11,698 nucleotides of DNA, taken from an uncultured Clostridia bacterium (lineage in GTDB: Bacteria > Bacillota > Clostridia > Oscillospirales > Oscillospiraceae). Location: NCBI GenBank assembly GCA_947169005.1, contig CAMVOG010000052.1:1-11698 (forward strand), in the 5' to 3' direction. Position numbers and translations under genes: made by a program. Under the pieces are notes generated by a model, which was not told the DNA's origin, ran no database searches, and saw only the letters and a list, made by a program, of their open reading frames with translations. This document shows, one piece after another, positions 1 to 7,015 of this stretch (the stretch's first letter is position 1; the number at the start of each line of letters is the position of its first letter).

Positions 1-232
1 TGAGATCAAGAGCCCGCTGATCGTGGAGGTCCGGGGCCTCGGCCTCATGCTGGGCATCCAGATCAAGGGGGCATCCCACAGCGATTTGGTCAAAAAAATG
101 CTGGAGCGGGGCGTCGTGTGCCTCACGGCGGGCAGCGACGTGATCCGGCTCCTGCCGCCCCTTACCATCAGCTATGAGGAAATCGACCGCGGCCTGGCCG
201 TGATGAAAGAAGTTTTGGAGGAAGCGAAATGA
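1..232 (+). CDS. argD: Acetylornithine aminotransferase, C-terminal end (partial)
   Basis: This is the last 76 codons of a PLP-dependent class-III aminotransferase, open to the left edge in the frame that starts at base 2. The visible part has the family's C-terminal small domain: VRGLGLMLGIQI, followed by a GVVCLTAGSDVIRLLPPLTIS segment, as in ArgD proteins. ArgD transfers an amino group from glutamate to N-acetylglutamate semialdehyde in arginine biosynthesis, and acts in the cytoplasm. The catalytic lysine would lie upstream of the window. The stop codon overlaps the argF start (ATGA at 229-232), so the two genes are translationally coupled and share an operon. The assignment rests on this C-terminal pattern plus the argF neighbour. 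Other class-III aminotransferases such as ornithine or succinylornithine enzymes look alike here, but the argF context favours ArgD. Confidence 0.9.
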   Translation, partial: EIKSPLIVEVRGLGLMLGIQIKGASHSDLVKKMLERGVVCLTAGSDVIRLLPPLTISYEEIDRGLAVMKEVLEEAK

Positions 233-1140
233 AAAAAGACCTGTTGAAGCTGCTGGACCTGAGCCCCGAGGAGATCCGGGAGATCCTGGACGTGGCCGAC
301 CAGCTCAAATATGATCTCAAGCACGGCATCGAGCACAAGGTCCTGGCGGGCAAGACCCTCGCCATGATCTTTGAGAAGAATTCCACCCGCACCCGCGTTT
401 CCTTCGAGACCGGCATCTATCAGCTCGGCGGCCAGGGCATCTTCCTCTCCTCCGCCGAGAGCCAGCTTGGCCGGGGCGAGCCCATCCGGGACACCGCCCG
501 GGTCCTCTCCCGCTACTGCGCGGGCATCATGATCCGCACCTTTGAGCAGAGCAAGGTGGAGGAGCTGGCGGAGTACGCCTCCATCCCCGTTATCAACGGC
601 CTCACGGACTTCTGCCACCCCTGCCAGGTGCTGGCGGACCTCATGACCATCCGGGAGCACTATTCCACTCTGGAGGGCCTCAAGGCCTGCTACGTCGGCG
701 ACGGCAACAATATGTCCAACTCCATCATCGTGGGCTGCCTCAAGATGGGCATGGATATTTCCATCGGCTGCCCGGACGCCTACCGCCCCGATCAGCAGGT
801 GATCGACTTCGCCGCCACCCAGGCAAACAAGCTGACCATCACCTCCGACATCTTTGCCGCCGCCAAGGACGCGGACGTGATCTTCACGGACGTGTGGGCC
901 AGCATGGGCATGGAGGCGGAGAAGGCCCAGCGGGAGAAGGATTTTGCCGGCTACTGCGTGGATGAGAAGCTCATGGCCGTGGCCAAGCCCGGCTGCATGG
1001 TGCAGCACTGCCTCCCTGCCCACCGGGGCGAGGAGATCAGCGAGGCCGTCTTCGAGGCCCACGCCGACGAGATCTTCGAGGAGGCGGAAAACCGTCTCCA
1101 CGCCCAGAAGGCTGTCATGGCGCTGCTGATGAAGGATTGA
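229..1140 (+). CDS. argF: Ornithine carbamoyltransferase
   Basis: This gene encodes a complete 303-residue enzyme that makes citrulline from ornithine and carbamoyl phosphate in the cytoplasmic arginine pathway. The carbamoyl-phosphate loop STRTR is at residues 52-56 and the HPCQ motif at 130-133. The ornithine-side signature DVWASMG is near 221-227, and the catalytic HCLPAHRGEE is at 260-269. These are the features that separate OTCase from aspartate carbamoyltransferase. Length is normal for the family (about 300-335). The start at 229 is preceded by GGAGGA at 217-222 with a 6-nt spacer and overlaps the argD stop by 4 nt. The gene ends just before a heptamer repeat and a hairpin terminator, so it is probably the last gene of the arginine operon. 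No active-site residue appears to be missing. Confidence 0.97.
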   Translation: MKKDLLKLLDLSPEEIREILDVADQLKYDLKHGIEHKVLAGKTLAMIFEKNSTRTRVSFETGIYQLGGQGIFLSSAESQLGRGEPIRDTARVLSRYCAGIMIRTFEQSKVEELAEYASIPVINGLTDFCHPCQVLADLMTIREHYSTLEGLKACYVGDGNNMSNSIIVGCLKMGMDISIGCPDAYRPDQQVIDFAATQANKLTITSDIFAAAKDADVIFTDVWASMGMEAEKAQREKDFAGYCVDEKLMAVAKPGCMVQHCLPAHRGEEISEAVFEAHADEIFEEAENRLHAQKAVMALLMKD

Positions 1141-1143
1141 ATT

Positions 1144-1185
1144 CAGGACTCAGTACTCAGGACTCAGGACTTAGTACTCAGTTCT
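1144..1185 (+). repeat. Tandem heptamer repeat, six units of CAG(G/T)ACT
   Basis: Three bases after the argF stop there are six back-to-back 7-bp units with consensus CAG(G/T)ACT: 1144-1150, 1151-1157, 1158-1164, 1165-1171, 1172-1178 and 1179-1185. The last two diverge slightly (TAGTACT and CAGTTCT). The AGTACT core is palindromic, so the array can pair with itself weakly. Related units in the opposite orientation occur at 6475-6508, which makes this a dispersed family and not a chance run. It lies in the gap between converging genes, before the terminator. Its function is unknown. Confidence 0.85.
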
Positions 1186-1203
1186 TTTTCCGAAGCGGAT
1201 AAT

Positions 1204-1239
1204 AAAAGCTGAGCGGGGAGATTCCTCGCTCAGCTTTTT
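1204..1239. terminator. Bidirectional intrinsic terminator between argF and the opposing operon
   Basis: A 16-bp stem pairs 1204-1219 with 1223-1238 around a 3-nt loop. It contains the perfect 12-bp arms AAAAGCTGAGCG / CGCTCAGCTTTT plus an inner GGGA/TCCT with one G-U pair. The T run at 1235-1239 ends argF transcripts, and the A run at 1204-1207 gives a U tract on the minus strand, so it can also end the operon that stops at 1256. It lies between converging transcription units, as expected for a shared terminator. Confidence 0.9.
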
Positions 1240-1255
1240 GCGTCTTCAATAAAGG

Positions 1256-3260
1256 CTACATGATGATCAGCGCCAGGATCACCTGCACGGCGGCGAGGCC
1301 GACGCTGAGGATGGTGAGAAGATTCACCATCTGATTGGTCTTGGTCTGATAGGCCAGGTCCAGGTCCGATTCCAGCAGCTCCAGGAGGCCGCGGATGGAA
1401 TCGATCTTCTGGGTCACACCCAGGGAGCGCACGATCAGCGCGTCCAGTTCCCCCAGCTCGGAGATGTTCACCATTTCCACCTTGTTGAGGGTTTCGATCA
1501 TCTCCCGGCGGTAGCGCTTGTTCTTGCGTATCTCCTCCTGCAGGAAAAAGCCCGAATGTCGGGTCAGATCCGGCTTGCGGTCCAGCAGCCGATCCGCCGT
1601 GGTCTTGATGAGCATGCCCGTTTCCACCGAGAGAAACAGCCCGTGGTTGATCCCCGCCGTGGCCGCGTCCATGGTGAAATAATCGTTGAGACCGCCGAAA
1701 TAGTGGTCCGCGTAGCCATGCTGCCAACGCAGATATTCCTCATATCGAGTATCCCGATTCAGATTCAGCAGCAGATAGTTGGAGGAAAAGACGATGGCCC
1801 GCACGAAGTCCCGGCTGGTCCAGCTGTTGTCGATCCGTCCCCTGGCCAGCTCCACGGGCACGTGGGCCCAGCCCTCGTCCCCGGTAAGGGCCCCGTAGAG
1901 GCAGCGGCACTCGTTGTCCGTCAAGGGGCCGTAGCTGTCCCGCCCGTCCAGGCGGTTGATCTCCGTAATGATGGAGGTGGGGCCCTTGCTGCGTGTTTCC
2001 AGCCCGCAGCGGGCCATGAGCCGCTCGCAGAGGGGCGGGATAGCGCAGGGCTCCCCGTTTACCGTGAAGGGGGCCGTTTCACCGCACTGAATCTGGTGCA
2101 GATAGACGAAATTCTGGATGCTGGTTTCCTCCACCTGCAGGCAGACCGTCACCTGGCAAAGGCTCGACTCGGGATAGACGGAGACCACCGCGTGGGAGGC
2201 GGAAATGGGGATGTCCCCCAGCCCTACCGCGCAGTCCGTGAAGAAAAAGCGCCGGGCCGGAAAGTGCAGATTGCCGCCGTAAAGAAAGTCCTCCGCCGTT
2301 TTGAAATCCTGCCGGACCCGGTCCCGCAGGGGGTCCGGCTCTTGGGAGGACTCCGCCGCCTGGGCGGAAGAGAGCTCGACGGGCCCTTCCTCTAAGTTAT
2401 AAAACTGCATGAAGCTGATCTTGCCCGCCGCGACGGGGATATGGGCCTGCCCCTCCCCCGCGCGGCCCGCCTCAAAAGGGAGGCAGATATAAAAGGCGTC
2501 CCGGGCCTCCTTCAGCTTTTCCGGGTCCTCGTTGTCGGCGGGGTCCCGCTCTGCGTCGTGCTCGTTCTGGAAGTGATAGGCCGCGAAATCCGTTACCCGC
2601 AGGCCGCCCTTGGCCAGAAAATCCGTCATCCACTGGCGGCTGAACAGACAGACTGCCAGGGTCTCCGGCTCCTCCACCGCCCGCTCAAAGCCCTCCGGAT
2701 CCGTGGGCGTAACGGTGCGCACGCCCCCGTCAAAGCGCTCAAAGGTATATTGGTTATCCTCCGTCGGTGCAAAGGTCGTGGTGAAAAGGAAGACCGTTTC
2801 CTTCCCGGTGCAGCGGCGCAGGTCCCGCAGGATGCCCTCAAAGGTCGCGTGGGAGAAATGCTGGAAGATATGGCTGCACAGTACCACGTCAAAGTGAGGC
2901 GGCTCCGGGAGGCTGTCCAGATAGGTCCCCAGGTCCATATGATGGACCCGGGCATTCTCCACACCCCTGTCCCGCAGGAAGGCCTCGGCCATCCCACAGC
3001 GCTCCCTGTCCGGCTCCAGGCCCGTGACGCTGCCCGTCAGCGCGGCGAATTCCGGGATCAGCCGCCCGCCCCATACCGCAGCCAAGGTCCAGCATGGAGA
3101 GGCTTTTCAGACGCTCCGCGCCGAAATGGGCGGCCAGGAAAGCCTTACCCCGGCGCAGAACCGCTTCCTCGCTCTTGCCCCAATAGATATAGTCGAATTC
3201 TCGGCCAATGAGCTGCTGCGTCAGCTTGTCGCCGCTGTCGGAATACTGAAACTCTGCCAT
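1256..3260 (-). pseudogene. Frameshifted SAM-dependent methyltransferase fused to an unrecognised, C-terminally membrane-anchored region
   Basis: The start at 3260 (MAEFQYSDSG) has a clear ribosome binding site, AAAGGGAGAG. The reading frame enters SAM motif I (LDLGCGMG, residues 57-64) and then shifts. A tandem CCGC CCGC at 3062-3069 (GCGG GCGG on the coding strand) puts the remainder in another frame, and the shifted frame stops at 2889 after 123 codons. Removing one 4-bp copy gives the textbook continuation GCGMGRLIPEFA and one open frame of 666 residues. The restored protein has a class I methyltransferase domain at about 1-240, with motif II-like GLEPD and the acidic/hydrophobic strand FDVVLCSHIFQHFS. 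Next comes a long region I do not recognise (about 240-600), a helical charged stretch, and a hydrophobic last 24 residues (MVNLLTILSVGLAAVQ...) that look like a tail anchor. The methyl acceptor is unknown. It is the last gene of a three-gene operon, 14 nt after the AlaX-like gene. The break may be a true mutation or a sequence error. The downstream frame alone has only a TTG start with no convincing ribosome site. Confidence 0.8.
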
Positions 3261-3274
3261 CGTCTCTCCCTTTC

Positions 3275-4420
3275 TTACGCAAAATAAGCCTCAATGACGC
3301 TTCTCGGCGCCTTGGCGCTGCCCTGAATCATCTCTTTCTGCCCGCCGCCGCGGCCCAGTATGGCCGCGTTCAGCTCCTTCGCCCCGGCCCGCAGATCAAT
3401 GCTCTTGCTGCCGATCACGTACTGATAGCCTGTCTCGTCATCCCCGCAGAATACCGCCGCCATACCGCCGCAGCGCTCCATGGCCGCGTTTACAAGGGTG
3501 CGAAGGCTCTGCCCGTCGAAGCCCGACGGGACGAAAAAGCAGAGATTGCCCTCCGTCTCTCCCCTGGCCTCCAGCTCCTTCAAAAGCAGCTCCCGCCGCA
3601 GGCCGTTCAGCTCATAGCGGGCAGCCTGCAGCTCCTCCCATACGCGGGTGACAGCGGGAACGAGGGCGTCCCGCCTGGCGGAGAGCAGGGCGGACATGGC
3701 CGCCGCCTGGTCTTGCTTGGCCCGGTAGTCCTCCAGAGCTGCGGCCCCCGCCAGCATCGTGAGACGGGTGCCGCCCCGGTGACGCATGAAGTCCAATATC
3801 TTGATGGCCCCGATCTCTCCCGTGCGGCTCACGTGGGGCGCGCAGCAGGCGCAGCGGTCAACGCCCTCAATGGTGACGATGCGCACGTTCTCCGTGAGGT
3901 CCAGCTTACTGCGGTAGTCCATAGCCGCCAACGCCTCAGGGGAGGGGTACTCCGCCGTGACACTCCGGTTTTCCCAGACGATCCGGTTGGCCTCCCACTC
4001 GATCTCCCGCAGTTCCTCCGCCGTCAGCTCCCCGTTGAAGTCCACGGTAATGCCCTCCGGAGCCATATGAAAGCCCACGTTGTCGAAGCCGAAGCGGCTG
4101 TGGACCAGTCCGGACAGCACATGTTCCCCGGAATGTCCTTGCATCCGTCCGAAACGCTGTTCCCAGTCCAGGGCGCAGTCGTAAGTGCCAGGGGCCAGGG
4201 GGCCATCCGTAAGATGGAGGATGCGCCCCTCCTTTTCCTGTACGTCCAGCACCCGCACGGGACCGATACGGCCCGTATCGGCGGCCTGGCCGCCTCCCTC
4301 GGGAAAAAAGGCTGTTTGGTCCAGGGTAAGGGCCCAGCCTTCCCCCGCTTCCTCACAGCTCAATACGGCGGCGGAGAAGCGGGCAAGGTGGCTGTCTTCA
4401 TCATAGAGCTTTCGTGTCAT
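3275..4420 (-). CDS. Alanyl-tRNA editing protein (AlaX-like, long form with DHHA1 tail)
   Basis: This is a 381-residue free-standing relative of the AlaRS editing and C-terminal domains. It has no aminoacylation domain. It should hydrolyse mischarged Ser- or Gly-tRNA(Ala) in the cytoplasm. The N-terminal part has the FFPEGGGQAADTG motif at 39-51, typical of AlaRS/AlaX editing proteins. The zinc site is intact: HSGEH (His96, His100) and CCAPH (Cys192, His196). A helical linker at about 230-290 leads to a DHHA1-type domain ending in GRGGGQKEMIQGSA at 356-369, the glycine-rich tRNA-contact motif. The start is preceded by AGAAAGG about 10 nt upstream. It lies 23 nt after the URO-D gene and 14 nt before the methyltransferase gene, so it is the middle gene of that operon. 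The family assignment is firm; which amino acid it edits cannot be read from the sequence. Confidence 0.92.
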   Translation of the reverse strand: MTRKLYDEDSHLARFSAAVLSCEEAGEGWALTLDQTAFFPEGGGQAADTGRIGPVRVLDVQEKEGRILHLTDGPLAPGTYDCALDWEQRFGRMQGHSGEHVLSGLVHSRFGFDNVGFHMAPEGITVDFNGELTAEELREIEWEANRIVWENRSVTAEYPSPEALAAMDYRSKLDLTENVRIVTIEGVDRCACCAPHVSRTGEIGAIKILDFMRHRGGTRLTMLAGAAALEDYRAKQDQAAAMSALLSARRDALVPAVTRVWEELQAARYELNGLRRELLLKELEARGETEGNLCFFVPSGFDGQSLRTLVNAAMERCGGMAAVFCGDDETGYQYVIGSKSIDLRAGAKELNAAILGRGGGQKEMIQGSAKAPRSVIEAYFA

Positions 4421-4443
4421 GGGTCTGCTGCCTTTCTGATTTC

Positions 4444-5532
4444 TTACTTTGCCAGGGCGATGCGGCTCTGCTTATAGATTTCGTTGCGATATTTGGGGGC
4501 GCAGCGGAAGTCCATCATCAGAATGGGCTTTTCATCGAACTGCGGGGCGTAGTCCGCCACGAAGGCCTTCGCCGCCGCCTCAATCTCCGCGTCAGAGGCG
4601 TCGGGCTCCAGCACCGGCGGCGTCGCGCCGAACATGAGCCTGTCGCCGTATTTCTCGTTGAGCATTTTCACGTCGTTCATGGTCTGGGGGCACCACATAT
4701 CCACGCCCTGCTCGATCATGGCCGGCACCAGCATCTCGTTCTTGCCGCAGGAGTGCTGCTGGAACCAGAGGCCCTTTTCGTGGCAGTGGTCCACGATCTT
4801 CTTGATATGGGGCACGATCATTTCCATGCAGGTAGCCAGAGAGAAGAAAGGCGCCCGCTGAGAGCCCCAGTCGTCGTGGAACATGATGCCGTCCAGGTGG
4901 AAGCAGTCCAGATAGTGGTCGATCATCTTGATATACATATCCGCCAGCTTATCGAAGAGGGCGTGAACGGCGTCCTGCTGCTCCTCGTCGATGAGGGCCA
5001 TGCTGGCCCCCTCGAAGTCCATAAAGGAAATGAGGCGCTCGAACATGCCGTTCTGGAAGGTGACGCCCAGGCTGCGCCCGTCGTCATTGAAGGGGGCGTT
5101 GACCTCCTTGCAGTGGGCCCAATCGAAGCTGTCCACGTCCGGGAAGTGAATGACCTCGGGCCAGTCGTTCACGTCCTCCAGGATGGGGTTGCCGGGCTTT
5201 ACCATGGAGCCGCCCACCACGGGCACGTAGACCCACTCCACGCCGAAGAGGTCCGGGCCGCCCTTGGTCTCGTCCGTATAGGGGGGCTCCAGATCACGGA
5301 CCTCGGCGCGGGCCACGTGGTCCGTATTGATGCGGGGCTCCAGGAACAGGATGTCCCTGCCGGAACTGGGGAACCACAGCCCGCCCTCCTTCTTCCAGGC
5401 GGCGATCAGATTCTCCTTGGGCGTCACGGGGGTGTTCAGCTTTTGGGTCGGGGGCATGCCGACGGGCTCGGTGGGGCGCAGATACTCGCCGACGACGGTG
5501 AGTTCCGCCTCGGAATAAGGAATACGACGCAT
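4444..5532 (-). CDS. URO-D family corrinoid-type methyltransferase (MtaA/CmuA-like)
   Basis: This is a 362-residue protein of the uroporphyrinogen decarboxylase fold, in the branch that uses zinc to move methyl groups between corrinoid proteins, substrates or coenzymes. The zinc ligands expected for MtaA-type enzymes are visible: His260 and Cys262 in QQHSCGK, and Cys344 in MDFRCAPK. The segment FHLDGIMFHDDWGSQRAPFF at 211-230 fits the barrel strand seen in these proteins. True HemE residues are not apparent, so haem synthesis is unlikely. The start is supported by GAGGAGGAAG a few bases upstream. It is the first gene of a three-gene operon with its own promoter. No corrinoid-binding protein or partner methyltransferase lies in the window, so the substrate is unknown. 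Confidence 0.85.
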   Translation of the reverse strand: MRRIPYSEAELTVVGEYLRPTEPVGMPPTQKLNTPVTPKENLIAAWKKEGGLWFPSSGRDILFLEPRINTDHVARAEVRDLEPPYTDETKGGPDLFGVEWVYVPVVGGSMVKPGNPILEDVNDWPEVIHFPDVDSFDWAHCKEVNAPFNDDGRSLGVTFQNGMFERLISFMDFEGASMALIDEEQQDAVHALFDKLADMYIKMIDHYLDCFHLDGIMFHDDWGSQRAPFFSLATCMEMIVPHIKKIVDHCHEKGLWFQQHSCGKNEMLVPAMIEQGVDMWCPQTMNDVKMLNEKYGDRLMFGATPPVLEPDASDAEIEAAAKAFVADYAPQFDEKPILMMDFRCAPKYRNEIYKQSRIALAK

Positions 5533-5567
5533 AAATCTTCCTCCTCTATGTCTGTTTCACATTGATT

Positions 5568-5593
5568 TCGGGCATACTTTTCGGGCATACTTT
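5568..5593. repeat. Perfect 13-bp tandem duplication in the divergent promoter region
   Basis: TCGGGCATACTTT occurs twice with no gap, at 5568-5580 and 5581-5593. It lies just downstream of the predicted minus-strand start point of the URO-D operon, about +1 to +25 of that transcript, and upstream of the dehydrogenase gene. This position could suit an operator, or it could be a recent slippage duplication. No dyad symmetry was noticed within a unit. Confidence 0.75.
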
Positions 5594-5598
5594 ATGAT

Positions 5599-5627
5599 AT
5601 TTTACCATTATGAAACAGAATAGACAA
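5599..5627 (-). promoter_or_regulatory. Predicted sigma-A promoter for the URO-D operon
   Basis: Read on the minus strand, TTGTCT (5627-5622) is followed after 17 nt by TAAAAT (5604-5599), close to the TTGACA/TATAAT consensus with ideal spacing. The transcript would start near 5592 and leave a leader of about 60 nt before the start at 5532. On the opposite strand a TATGAT at 5593-5598 could be a -10 for the dehydrogenase gene, but it has no good -35. If both are real, the two promoters overlap face to face. Confidence 0.65.
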
Positions 5628-5669
5628 GCCTTTTTCACAGAAAGAGGCCTGTCCGAAAGGAGCTTTTTT

Positions 5670-6428
5670 ATGAAAATCGCCATCGTCAGCGGCGCGTCCG
5701 CCGGCCTGGGAGAGGAGCTGCTGAAGCAGGCGGTGATGCGCTTCCCCTCCGTTGAGGAATTCTGGCTCATCGCCCGCAATCGGGAGAAGCTGGAGGCCCT
5801 GGCCGCCTCCCTGCCCGAAAGGCGCTTCCGCGTTCTGCCCCTTGACCTATGCAGAGAGGACAGCTTTGAGGCTCTGCGGGAGGAGTTGGCGCAGGAAAAG
5901 CCCGACCTGCGGCTGCTCGTCAACAACGCGGGCTGCGGCTATCTGGCCAATATCGGGGAAGGCCCCCTGGGAGATCAGACCCACATGGTGGATCTGAACG
6001 TGCGGGCCATGACGGCGGTGACGCACCTTTGCCTGCCGTACATGAAGACCGGGGCGCGGATCATCAATATTTCCTCCATCGCGTCCTTCTGCCCCAATCC
6101 CCGCATGACCGTCTATTCCTCCACAAAGGCCTATGTTTCCTCCTTCAGCCGTGGGCTGAGTGAGGAGGTGAAGGCCCGAGGCATCGTGGTGACGGCGGTC
6201 TGCCCCGGCCCCATGGACACGAGCTTTCTTACAGCGGGGCACATCAAGGGCCGGTCCAAAACCTTTGAGACCCTCCCCTACTGTAAGCCCGCCGCCGTGG
6301 CGGAGGGCGCGGTCCGCGCCGCCATCCGCGGCCAGGCGGTCTATACACCCCGGGCCTTTTTCAAGTTCTACAGGGTGGTGGCAAAGCTCCTCCCCTCGGC
6401 GGTCATGGTAAAGGCGACGAGGACGTGA
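5670..6428 (+). CDS. Short-chain dehydrogenase/reductase (SDR), NAD(P)-dependent
   Basis: This is a 252-residue classical SDR. The nucleotide-binding motif SGASAGLG is at 7-14, NNAG at 85-88, the catalytic Ser in INISSIASF near 135-136, and the YSSTK pair Tyr149/Lys153. PG followed by MDTSF at 179-185 matches the usual cofactor-loop region after the active site. The protein would oxidise or reduce an alcohol/carbonyl substrate in the cytoplasm. The motif set resembles the YqjQ/DltE-like oxidoreductases, but the substrate cannot be told. The start at 5670 has AAGGAG 7-8 nt upstream. An in-frame ATG at 5610 is rejected because it lacks a ribosome site and falls in the promoter region. The gene stands alone, diverging from the URO-D operon and converging on greA. 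Confidence 0.9.
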   Translation: MKIAIVSGASAGLGEELLKQAVMRFPSVEEFWLIARNREKLEALAASLPERRFRVLPLDLCREDSFEALREELAQEKPDLRLLVNNAGCGYLANIGEGPLGDQTHMVDLNVRAMTAVTHLCLPYMKTGARIINISSIASFCPNPRMTVYSSTKAYVSSFSRGLSEEVKARGIVVTAVCPGPMDTSFLTAGHIKGRSKTFETLPYCKPAAVAEGAVRAAIRGQAVYTPRAFFKFYRVVAKLLPSAVMVKATRT

Positions 6429-6435
6429 CGTTCTC

Positions 6436-6508
6436 AGGACTCAGTTAGAATTCCTGCATTTCCCTTGCTGCCGAGGACTGAGTACTGCTTCTGAGTACTG
6501 AGTACTAC
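6436..6508. repeat. Inverted heptamer-repeat element between the SDR gene and greA
   Basis: Two plus-orientation units (CAGGACT at 6436-6442, CAGTTAG at 6443-6449) are separated by 25 bases from four minus-orientation units: AGGACTG at 6475-6481, AGTACTG at 6482-6488 and 6495-6501, and AGTACTA at 6502-6508. A 6-bp irregular insert lies at 6489-6494. The two sides can form an 11-bp stem (6436-6446 with 6478-6488) with a single G-A mismatch. It shares its unit with the array after argF at 1144-1185 and again sits between converging genes. No other terminator was seen in this gap, so the structure might serve as one, although it has no U tract. Confidence 0.8.
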
Positions 6509-6511
6509 CCC

Positions 6512-7015
6512 TCAATACAGGCTGATCGGAACGTCCTCCGGGTCCTCGCCCTTTTCGATGGCGCGGATCTCTGCAAAGTAGGAATAGTCAGCGCTCACCT
6601 TGACCTCCACCCGATCCCCTACCCGGTGGCCCATGATCGCCTTGCCCACGGGGGATTCCTTGCTCAGCAGCCCCTCCAGGGCGTTCTGCCGCAGGGTGGT
6701 GACGATCTGAAAGGTGACCAGCTCTTCCTCGTCCTCCAGCCAGACCTGCACCTTGTCGAAGAGCCCCACCTCGTCGGCCTTGGACTCTCCCTCAATGACC
6801 ACGGCGGTCCTGATCATGTTTTCCAGGTAGCGAATGCGGCTGTCGTTGCGGTTTTTCTCCTGCTTCGCGGCCTTGTACTCAAAATTCTCGCTCAGGTCCC
6901 CGAAGGCACGGGCGGTCTGCACGTCCTCAATCAGCTTGGGGCGCAGGGTGAAGCGCCGGTATTCCAGCTCTTCCTTCATTTTTTCGATGTCAACCTTGGT
7001 AAGCTCGTCATGCAT
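6512..7015 (-). CDS. greA: Transcription elongation factor GreA
   Basis: This 167-residue factor rescues backtracked RNA polymerase by stimulating cleavage of the transcript 3' end. The N-terminal coiled coil carries the GDLSENFEY tip at 39-47, with the acidic residues Asp40 and Glu43 that reach into the polymerase channel. The C-terminal FKBP-like domain has SPVGKAIMGHRVGDRVEV at 121-138. Its length is close to the 158 residues of the E. coli protein. The start at 7015 has GAGGAAGAAA just upstream. An upstream alternative start at 7117 would add 34 residues that overlap the HD gene and do not look like GreA. The first 8 nt overlap the end of the HD-domain gene (ATGCATGA), which points to coupled translation. 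A GreA-like paralog is possible, since many Clostridia carry more than one. Confidence 0.94.
   Translation of the reverse strand: MHDELTKVDIEKMKEELEYRRFTLRPKLIEDVQTARAFGDLSENFEYKAAKQEKNRNDSRIRYLENMIRTAVVIEGESKADEVGLFDKVQVWLEDEEELVTFQIVTTLRQNALEGLLSKESPVGKAIMGHRVGDRVEVKVSADYSYFAEIRAIEKGEDPEDVPISLY

Noticed and set aside
172..1101. 309-codon open frame antisense to argF
   Set aside because: A GC-driven shadow with low-complexity His/Ala/Gly/Val content and no recognisable domain; argF is certain on the other strand.
1144..1185. Heptamer array as a CRISPR
   Set aside because: Units are 7 bp with no spacers, and no cas genes are present.
3062..3069. Programmed ribosomal frameshift in the methyltransferase gene
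   Set aside because: The needed shift equals a 4-bp tandem copy, and no slippery heptamer or downstream structure was noticed. Mutation or sequence error explains it better.
1556..3211. Plus-strand frames of 279 and 256 codons across the methyltransferase gene
   Set aside because: They lack motifs and ribosome sites, and lie opposite a frame with clear methyltransferase sequence.
4414..5565. 383-codon open frame on the plus strand, longer than the URO-D gene it covers
   Set aside because: It is the antisense shadow of a high-GC gene: composition rich in Val, His, Gly and Leu, no family motif, and a start inside the AlaX gene. The minus-strand frame has family residues and a ribosome site.
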